Below, in pieces: positions 29,299 to 35,939 of a stretch of DNA of 35,939 bases. Source of the stretch: an uncultured Pelagibacteraceae bacterium (GTDB taxonomy: Bacteria; Pseudomonadota; Alphaproteobacteria; Pelagibacterales; Pelagibacteraceae); assembly GCA_902609235.1 (NCBI GenBank), contig CACLRF010000008.1, forward strand, positions 1 to 35,939, written 5' to 3'. Within the stretch, counting starts at the first letter, position 1; each line of letters begins with the position of its first letter. The position numbers and the translations under genes are program-made. The notes beneath the pieces were generated by a model, which saw nothing but the letters and a program-made list of their open reading frames with translations, was not told the DNA's origin and did not search any database.

Positions 29299-30915
29299 AT
29301 GGCGCGATATATATTTGTCACTGGCGGCGTGGTTTCTTCCCTTGGTAAAGGTCTTTCTTCTGCATCCCTTGCATACTTATTACAATCAAGAGGTTATAAA
29401 GTAAGGTTAAGAAAATTAGATCCTTATCTTAATGTTGATCCAGGAACAATGAGTCCCTTTCAACATGGAGAAGTCTTTGTAACAGATGATGGTGCTGAAA
29501 CAGATTTAGATTTAGGTCACTATGAAAGATTTTCAGGCGTAACGGCAAAGAAAACCGATAACATAACAACCGGAAAAATTTATAGTGATGTTCTTAAAAA
29601 AGAAAGAAAAGGTCGGTATTTAGGTAAAACTGTTCAAGTAATTCCTCATATCACAGAAAGAATTAAAGAATTTATAAAACACGATACATCTAAAGAAGAT
29701 TTTGTAATTTGTGAAATAGGAGGAATAGTAGGTGATATAGAAAGTTTACCATTTGTAGAAGCAATAAGACAATTTTCGAATGATATTGGAAAAAAAAATG
29801 CATTATTTATTCATTTAACTTTAGTTCCTTATTTAAAAGCATCGGATGAAATAAAAACAAAACCAACCCAACACTCAGTTAAAGAATTAAGAAGCATTGG
29901 TATTCAACCTGATATCATAATTTGTAGATCAGAAAGACCTATTCCTTTAGACCATAGAAAAAAAATATCTTTGTTTTGTAATGTTGATATTAAAAATGTA
30001 ATTGAAACTGTTGATGTTAAAACTATCTATGAGGCACCGATTAGTTTTTTTAATCAAAAATTAGATATTCAAGTTTTAAATTATTTTAAATTAAAATCAA
30101 AAAAACCGGCAAATTTGAATCCTTGGAAAAAAATAACTAAAATTACTCTTAATACTAAAAGACATGTTAACATTGCAATTATTGGAAAATACGTTGAATT
30201 AAAGGATGCTTATAAATCTTTAGATGAAGCACTTACCCATGGAGGAATATCCAATAATCTTAAAGTTAATTTGGTTAGAATAGACTCTGAGAAATTAAAA
30301 GTTTCAGAAATAAAAAATAAACTTAAAAATGTTTCAGGAATTCTAATTCCAGGTGGGTTTGGTAAAAGGGGAACTGAGGGTAAAATTGAAGCGATAAGGT
30401 ATGCAAGAATAAATAAAATTCCATTCCTTGGAATTTGTTATGGAATGCAAATGGCAATAATTGAATTTGCTAGAAATCAATTAAAGATTAAAAAAGCAAC
30501 TTCTTCTGAGTTTGATAAAGGCGGTGTTCATATAATTGGCTTGATGCATGAATGGGAGAAAAGTGGCAGAAAAGTTAAAGGAACAGATAAAGACTTAGGA
30601 GGCACCATGAGACTTGGTTCTTATGATGCAATTTTAAAAGATAAATCTAAAATTAGAGATATTTATAAATATAGATTAATTAAAGAAAGACATAGGCATA
30701 GATATGAAGTGGATATTTCATATAAAGAAAAATTTGAGAAGAAAGGATTAATATTTTCAGGTTTATCTCCAAATCATAAGCTTCCAGAGATAATAGAACT
30801 TAAAAATCATCCTTGGTTTATAGGAGTTCAGTTCCATCCTGAATTTAAATCTAGACCTTTGAACCCACATCCTTTATTCTCTTCTTTTATCAAAGCAGCA
30901 AAAAATCATAGATGA
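29299..30915 (+). CDS. pyrG: CTP synthase
   Basis: [85 protein letters not shown] motifs. Confidence 0.98.
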   Translation: MARYIFVTGGVVSSLGKGLSSASLAYLLQSRGYKVRLRKLDPYLNVDPGTMSPFQHGEVFVTDDGAETDLDLGHYERFSGVTAKKTDNITTGKIYSDVLKKERKGRYLGKTVQVIPHITERIKEFIKHDTSKEDFVICEIGGIVGDIESLPFVEAIRQFSNDIGKKNALFIHLTLVPYLKASDEIKTKPTQHSVKELRSIGIQPDIIICRSERPIPLDHRKKISLFCNVDIKNVIETVDVKTIYEAPISFFNQKLDIQVLNYFKLKSKKPANLNPWKKITKITLNTKRHVNIAIIGKYVELKDAYKSLDEALTHGGISNNLKVNLVRIDSEKLKVSEIKNKLKNVSGILIPGGFGKRGTEGKIEAIRYARINKIPFLGICYGMQMAIIEFARNQLKIKKATSSEFDKGGVHIIGLMHEWEKSGRKVKGTDKDLGGTMRLGSYDAILKDKSKIRDIYKYRLIKERHRHRYEVDISYKEKFEKKGLIFSGLSPNHKLPEIIELKNHPWFIGVQFHPEFKSRPLNPHPLFSSFIKAAKNHR

Positions 30916-31736
30916 GTGCTATTAAAGTAAATTGTGAAAACATAGAAATTTCAAACAAAAATAAGATTTGTATTATTGCAGGTCCATGCCAACTTGAGAC
31001 TGAGCAACATGCACTCGATATGGCTGGAAAAATTAAAGAAATTACCTCAAAATTTGGCCTTGGATTTATTTACAAAACTTCATTTGATAAAGCGAACAGA
31101 ACAAGCTTAAAAGGTAAAAGGGGAGCAGGATTAGATGTATCACTTCCTGTATTTGATAAAATTAAAAAGGAATTAAACGTTCCTATTTTAACAGACATTC
31201 ATAATGCAGAACAATGTGAAATTGTTTCAAAACACGTTGATGTTCTACAAATCCCAGCTTTTCTATGTAGGCAAACTGATTTGTTAATTGCTGCAGCGAA
31301 AACAAATAAAATTATCAATGTTAAAAAAGGTCAGTTCTTAGCACCGTGGGATATGATTAATGTAACTAAAAAAATTTCAGAGTCTGGAAATGATAAAATA
31401 TTAGTAACTGAAAGAGGTGCAAGTTTTGGATATAACACTTTAGTTTCTGACATGAGATCATTACCTATTATGGCAAAGAATGGTTATCCAGTAATTTTTG
31501 ATGCTACTCACTCTGTTCAACAACCAGGTGGACAAGGAGAATCTTCTGGTGGTCAAAGAGAATTTGTTGAATATTTAGCAAGAGCTGCAGTTGCGGTTGG
31601 AGTTGCTGGTGTATTTATTGAAACACACCAAGATCCAGACAACGCTCCATCGGATGGACCAAACATGGTACCATTGAATAAATTAGAGAATCTATTAAAA
31701 CAATTACACGATATAGATAATCTAATTAAAAAATAG
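30912..31736 (+). CDS. kdsA: 3-deoxy-8-phosphooctulonate synthase
   Basis: [62 protein letters not shown] motifs. Confidence 0.97.
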   Translation: MSAIKVNCENIEISNKNKICIIAGPCQLETEQHALDMAGKIKEITSKFGLGFIYKTSFDKANRTSLKGKRGAGLDVSLPVFDKIKKELNVPILTDIHNAEQCEIVSKHVDVLQIPAFLCRQTDLLIAAAKTNKIINVKKGQFLAPWDMINVTKKISESGNDKILVTERGASFGYNTLVSDMRSLPIMAKNGYPVIFDATHSVQQPGGQGESSGGQREFVEYLARAAVAVGVAGVFIETHQDPDNAPSDGPNMVPLNKLENLLKQLHDIDNLIKK

Positions 31737-32992
31737 TGAGTAAAATTTTAAAAGTAAAAGCACGTCAAGTTTTTGACAGCAGAGGAAATCCAACAGTAGA
31801 GGCAGAGGTTTATATTAAAAATAATAGCGAATCCGCTATCTGTCCTTCAGGAGCTTCCACAGGAACTTTTGAAGCTTTTGAAAAAAGAGATAAAAATAAT
31901 AAACGGTATTTAGGAAAAAGTGTTTTAAATGCAGTTAACTTAGTTAACACAAAGATTTCAAAAAAATTAAAAGGACAAAGTATCCATAATCAAGAAAGAA
32001 TTGATGCTTTGTTAATTAACTTGGATGGTACAAGACAAAAAACAAACTTAGGAGCTAATGCGATGTTGGCTGTTTCAATGGCTGTAAAAAAATTGTCTGC
32101 AAAAGCAAAAAAATTACCTTTGTATAAAACTTTTTTTCAAAAAAATAACTTTCAATTACCTTATCCATTAATGAATATTATTAATGGTGGAGCGCATGCA
32201 AATAATGGTCTTAGAATTCAAGAGTTTATGATCCGACCTGATCGAGCAAAAAGTTTTTCTGAGGCGATGCGGATTTGTTTCCTTGTTATTAAAAACTTAA
32301 GTAAATTAATTAAAGATAAAGGTTTATCAACTTCCGTAGGTGATGAAGGTGGTTTTGCACCCATGATCAGTAGTAATAATCAAGCTTTAGATTTAATTAT
32401 GAGTGCAATTAAAAAATCAGGATTTATTAATGGTAAAGATGTTTCTATTTGTTTAGATGTAGCTGCTAATGAATTATATAAAAAGAACAAATATTCTATT
32501 CATTCAAAAAATTATATTTCAGCAGATAAATCCATCAAAGAATATCAAAAAATTATAAAAAAATATAAAATTAAGTCTATTGAAGATCCATTTGCTGAAA
32601 ATGATTGGTTGGCATGGAATAAATTAATGAAATCAATAAATAAAGTTCAGATCGTTGGAGATGATTTGTATGTAACAAATCTTGAAAGATTAAAGAAAGG
32701 TTTCTTAAATATTTCTTCAAATTCTATCTTAATAAAGCTTAATCAAATTGGCACTGTTTCAGAAACGTTAGATGTAATTAAGTTTGCTCAAACAATTGGA
32801 TATAAAACAATTATATCTCATCGATCAGGTGATAGTGAGGATACTTTTATTGCTGATTTAGCAGTAGGCACTAATTCAAATCAAATTAAAACTGGATCTT
32901 TAGCTAGATCAGAAAGGGTTGCAAAATATAATCAATTAATCCGTATTGAAGAAGAACTTGGAAAAAAAGCGAGGATGAATAAGATCAATTAA
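31736..32992 (+). CDS. eno: Enolase
   Basis: ARQVFDSRGNPTVEAEV, PSGASTGTFEA, SVGDEGGFAP, IEDPFAENDW, GDDLYVTN, KLNQIGT, SHRSGDSED motifs; GTG start overlapping the kdsA TAG. Confidence 0.97.
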   Translation: MSKILKVKARQVFDSRGNPTVEAEVYIKNNSESAICPSGASTGTFEAFEKRDKNNKRYLGKSVLNAVNLVNTKISKKLKGQSIHNQERIDALLINLDGTRQKTNLGANAMLAVSMAVKKLSAKAKKLPLYKTFFQKNNFQLPYPLMNIINGGAHANNGLRIQEFMIRPDRAKSFSEAMRICFLVIKNLSKLIKDKGLSTSVGDEGGFAPMISSNNQALDLIMSAIKKSGFINGKDVSICLDVAANELYKKNKYSIHSKNYISADKSIKEYQKIIKKYKIKSIEDPFAENDWLAWNKLMKSINKVQIVGDDLYVTNLERLKKGFLNISSNSILIKLNQIGTVSETLDVIKFAQTIGYKTIISHRSGDSEDTFIADLAVGTNSNQIKTGSLARSERVAKYNQLIRIEEELGKKARMNKIN

Positions 32993-33294
32993 TGCTTCGA
33001 TTAATAAAAAGAAATTATTTTTTATTAATATCTGTTTTTCTTATTTTTTATTTTGGTTTCAACTTAGTATCTGGAGAAAGAGGTCTTTTTTCGTATATAG
33101 AAAAAAAGGATCTTTTGTCTAACTTGAAAAAAGAAGAATTAACCCTAACTAATAAAATAGAAGATATGGATCATAAAAATTCACTTCTAAGCACTGATTT
33201 AGATCTTGATTATATTGAGACTTTAATTAGAGAACGATTTTTGTTTGGTAAAAAAAATGAGACAATTTATATAATTAAAAAAGATGAAAAGTAG
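32992..33294 (+). CDS. Septum formation initiator / FtsB (DivIC) family protein
   Basis: 100 aa, one N-terminal TM helix, coiled coil, [25 protein letters not shown] end; located after eno. Confidence 0.82.
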   Translation: MLRLIKRNYFLLISVFLIFYFGFNLVSGERGLFSYIEKKDLLSNLKKEELTLTNKIEDMDHKNSLLSTDLDLDYIETLIRERFLFGKKNETIYIIKKDEK

Positions 33295-34204
33295 ACATCC
33301 AGAAAAAGAAAACAAACCAGTAAATCCAATTAAAAAAAAACCTGATTGGATTAGATCAAAACTTACAAATAGTAAGGAATTTTTTTTAACTAAAACAATA
33401 GTAAATAACAATAATCTTGTAACCGTCTGTCAGGAAGCAAACTGCCCAAATATAACAGAGTGTTGGAGTAAACGACATGCAACTTTTATGATTATGGGTG
33501 ACACATGCACAAGAGCTTGTGCTTTTTGTGATGTTAAAACTGGTGTACCAGGAAAATTAGATCAACTTGAACCAGTTAAGATTGCAGAAGCAGTAAAAAA
33601 ATTAAATTTGAAACATGTTGTAATTACCTCAGTGGATAGAGATGATTTAGATGATGGTGGGTCAAAACATTTTTTTGAAGTGATTAATCAAACTAGAAAA
33701 TCAAACCCAAATACTACTATTGAAGTTCTGACACCTGATTTTTTAAGAAAAGGAGATGCTTATAAAAAAGTTTTAGATGCTAAACCAGATGTTTTTAATC
33801 ATAATATTGAAACTGTCCCTAGTCTTTATTTAAAGGTTCGACCTGGATCTAGATATTTTGCATCTTTAGAACTTTTGAAAAATGCAAAAAAAGTTAACAA
33901 AAATATTTTTACTAAATCAGGAATAATGGTTGGCTTAGGGGAGGCAAGGGACGAAATTTTACAAGTCATGGATGATTTAAGAGCTGCAGATGTTGATTTC
34001 ATAACGATTGGTCAATATTTACAACCTTCAACTAAACATTATCCATTAGATCGATATTACACGCCAAAAGAATTTGAAGATTTAGAAACAATAGCAAAAG
34101 CTAAAGGATTTTTGTTAGTATCTTCATCTCCTTTAACAAGATCCTCATATCATGCTGATGAAGATTTTGCGAAACTTCAGCAAAACAGATTAAAAAATAA
34201 TTAA
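33284..34204 (+). CDS. lipA: Lipoyl synthase
   Basis: [39 protein letters not shown] (radical SAM CxxxCxxC), [29 protein letters not shown] motifs. Confidence 0.97.
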   Translation: MKSRHPEKENKPVNPIKKKPDWIRSKLTNSKEFFLTKTIVNNNNLVTVCQEANCPNITECWSKRHATFMIMGDTCTRACAFCDVKTGVPGKLDQLEPVKIAEAVKKLNLKHVVITSVDRDDLDDGGSKHFFEVINQTRKSNPNTTIEVLTPDFLRKGDAYKKVLDAKPDVFNHNIETVPSLYLKVRPGSRYFASLELLKNAKKVNKNIFTKSGIMVGLGEARDEILQVMDDLRAADVDFITIGQYLQPSTKHYPLDRYYTPKEFEDLETIAKAKGFLLVSSSPLTRSSYHADEDFAKLQQNRLKNN

Positions 34205-34659
34205 TGCCAAAAGCATCAGTTAAGCGATTAATTGATAACAGAAAAGATAAGCTAATTGAGTTTGTTTTAGATATTGAAAAATACCCAGAATTTATTCCTT
34301 TCTGTGATAATTCAAAAGTTTATAAGAGAAGTGATGACGGCGATATAATAAATATTATTGCAGATCTTACAATAGGTAAGGGGCCGTTTAAGGATACATT
34401 TAAAAGTGACGTTAAATTAAATAAAAAAAATGATCATATTCATGTTGTTAATTTAGGTGGACCATTAAATCACTTAGAAAATAATTGGAAATTTATTGAA
34501 TTAGGAAATGATACTGATGGTTACAAAACTGAGGTTATGTTTGATATTGATTTTGAAATTGAAAATAAGTTTTTAAATATTTTAATGACCAAATCTTTTC
34601 AATTTGGTTTAGAAAAGATAGCAGATGCGTTCCAAAAAAGAGCTGAAAGTATTAAATAA
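34204..34659 (+). CDS. Coq10/RatA-like START-domain protein
   Basis: VLDIEKYPEFIPFCDNSKVY, GPLNHLENNWKFIEL, FDIDFEIENKFLNILM motifs. Confidence 0.88.
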   Translation: MPKASVKRLIDNRKDKLIEFVLDIEKYPEFIPFCDNSKVYKRSDDGDIINIIADLTIGKGPFKDTFKSDVKLNKKNDHIHVVNLGGPLNHLENNWKFIELGNDTDGYKTEVMFDIDFEIENKFLNILMTKSFQFGLEKIADAFQKRAESIK

Positions 34660-35116
34660 TTTTACTAATTATCTTAATTACAGTACGAACTGTTGATTTC
34701 TGAATTGAATTACGGTTTATTGATTTAAATTTATTTTCTTTAATAAGCAAAGTTTTACCTTTTTTGATACCAATATAAACAAGACCTACTGGTTTTTCTT
34801 CTGATCCACCTCCTGGTCCAGCAATTCCTGTTATGGAGACGTTGATTTTACTCTTCGAAATTTTAGATAAATTTTGAACCATTGCCTTACAACACTCATG
34901 GCTTACTGCACCATATTTTCTAATAATATTTTTATTAACCTTTAATATCTTTGTTTTGGCTTGATTAGAGTAAGTGGTTAGACCCATTTGAAAATATTTT
35001 GATGAATTAGCTAATTTAGTCAAATTATGAGCCAATAATCCACCCGTACAAGACTCGGCTACAGATATAGTTAATTTTTTTTTAATTAATTTTTTATGAA
35101 GCGATTGAATACCCAT
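34652..35116 (-). CDS. CinA-family nicotinamide-nucleotide amidohydrolase (C-terminal domain only)
   Basis: KLTISVAESCTGGLLAHNLT, MGLTTYSNQAK, SITGIAGPGGGSEEKPVGLVYIG motifs; 154 aa. Confidence 0.92.
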   Translation of the reverse strand: MGIQSLHKKLIKKKLTISVAESCTGGLLAHNLTKLANSSKYFQMGLTTYSNQAKTKILKVNKNIIRKYGAVSHECCKAMVQNLSKISKSKINVSITGIAGPGGGSEEKPVGLVYIGIKKGKTLLIKENKFKSINRNSIQKSTVRTVIKIISKII

Positions 35117-35607
35117 TAGAATTTTAAGCTTATTAAATATATTAATATCATCGAATATAAACCTGCAATTATATCATCCATAATTATTCCAAAGTAATTT
35201 TTGAAATTTCTATCAAAATAACTAACTGGAAAAGGCTTTAAAATATCAAAAAATCTGAAGAAAATAAAAGATAACAAATAATATATTTCAATTGATAAAC
35301 TTAATTGATTCTTTTGATTTAAGTACAAAACAAAAATTAATGACATAGCTTGACCCAAAACTTCATCAATAACTATTTGTCTAGGGTCTTTATTCTTAAA
35401 TTCACTTTCGGTATCTTTTACAGCATAAAAAGAATAGAAAAATAAAAGAGTAAAAAAAATTATAGAAAATTTAAGATCAGTGTATCCAAGATGTTCATAT
35501 GCTATATATATAAATACGGTTGTAACAAACGATGTTACAGTTCCTGGTATTTTGGTTAAATAACCAAAACCAAAAAAAGTCGATACTAAGATGTTAATTT
35601 TTTTCAT
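35116..35607 (-). CDS. pgpA: Phosphatidylglycerophosphatase A
   Basis: FGFGYLTKIPGTVTSF, DPRQIVIDEVLGQAMS, FRFFDILKPFP, GIIMDDIIAGLYS motifs; ATG at 35607 overlaps the upstream stop by ATGA. Confidence 0.9.
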   Translation of the reverse strand: MKKINILVSTFFGFGYLTKIPGTVTSFVTTVFIYIAYEHLGYTDLKFSIIFFTLLFFYSFYAVKDTESEFKNKDPRQIVIDEVLGQAMSLIFVLYLNQKNQLSLSIEIYYLLSFIFFRFFDILKPFPVSYFDRNFKNYFGIIMDDIIAGLYSMILIYLISLKF

Positions 35608-35939
35608 TGTGAAATCGAGCAAATAACTTCACAAGCTATTGCTTTTTCCTTTCCAATTAATCCTAATTTTTCAACTGTTTTACCTTTCAGATTAATTAAA
35701 TTTGAGTCACAGTCTAATAAATTAGATAAAGAATTTAATATTTTTTTTCTATATTTTGATATTTTTGGTTGCTCGCATATTAAATTAATATCTAAATTAT
35801 TAATATAAAAGTTATTTTCTTTTAATATCTTAAGAATTGGATTTAGCATTTTTGGAGATCTTATATTTTTAAACTTATTTTTATTATCTGGAAAAAATGT
35901 GCCAATATCTTTTTTTCTCATGGCACCTAATAAGGCATC
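35604..35939 (-). CDS. ispF: 2-C-methyl-D-erythritol 2,4-cyclodiphosphate synthase domain (IspF or C-terminus of IspDF), truncated at window end
   Basis: Frame is open to the window edge (DALLGAMRKKDIGTFFPDN), then INNLDINLICEQPKI, NLKGKTVEKLGLIGKEKAIAC motifs. Confidence 0.88.
   Translation of the reverse strand, partial: DALLGAMRKKDIGTFFPDNKNKFKNIRSPKMLNPILKILKENNFYINNLDINLICEQPKISKYRKKILNSLSNLLDCDSNLINLKGKTVEKLGLIGKEKAIACEVICSISQ

Noticed and set aside
1-35939. Search for CRISPR arrays, prophage, transposons, toxin-antitoxin or defence cassettes, tRNA/rRNA genes
   Set aside because: Nothing supportable seen; virtually all sequence is covered by recognisable housekeeping genes. The Coq10/RatA-like gene has no antitoxin partner and fits the ubiquinone-binding family position after lipA.

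Overview
The window is an AT-rich, very compact chromosomal segment. Gene content, codon usage and the short or overlapping gene junctions suggest a streamlined marine alphaproteobacterium of the SAR11/Pelagibacter type (inference, no database search). About 36 protein genes form four runs: + (1-20762), - (20739-28151), + (28208-34659), - (34652-end). They are housekeeping genes: coaX(partial)-rnj-DUF1467-proS-lolC-lolD-dnaE; rpsB-tsf-frr-uppS-cdsA-dxr-bamA-skp-fabZ-lpxD-lpxA-lpxI-lpxB; lexA-gltX; ppiD-like-trpE-trpG-trpD-trpC; tpiA-secG-pyrG-kdsA-eno-ftsB-lipA-coq10; and cinA(C-term)-pgpA-ispF/ispDF(partial). I see no tRNA, rRNA, CRISPR, prophage, transposon or defence cassette, and no obviously new multi-gene system. 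The most interesting signals are: (1) a structured leader upstream of rpsB with two crossing perfect helices (pseudoknot) next to the start codon; (2) a perfect GTTC-N7-GTTC LexA box plus a one-mismatch box 22 bp away, upstream of a lexA-gltX unit; (3) a perfect 12-bp palindrome in the only divergent intergenic region; (4) repeated seamless absence of genes usually found in these alphaproteobacterial clusters (mce, pyrH, rseP, moaC/moeA, comEC, pdhABC), plus a fabZ/lpxD order swap; (5) convergent gene pairs with overlapping, symmetric stop regions.
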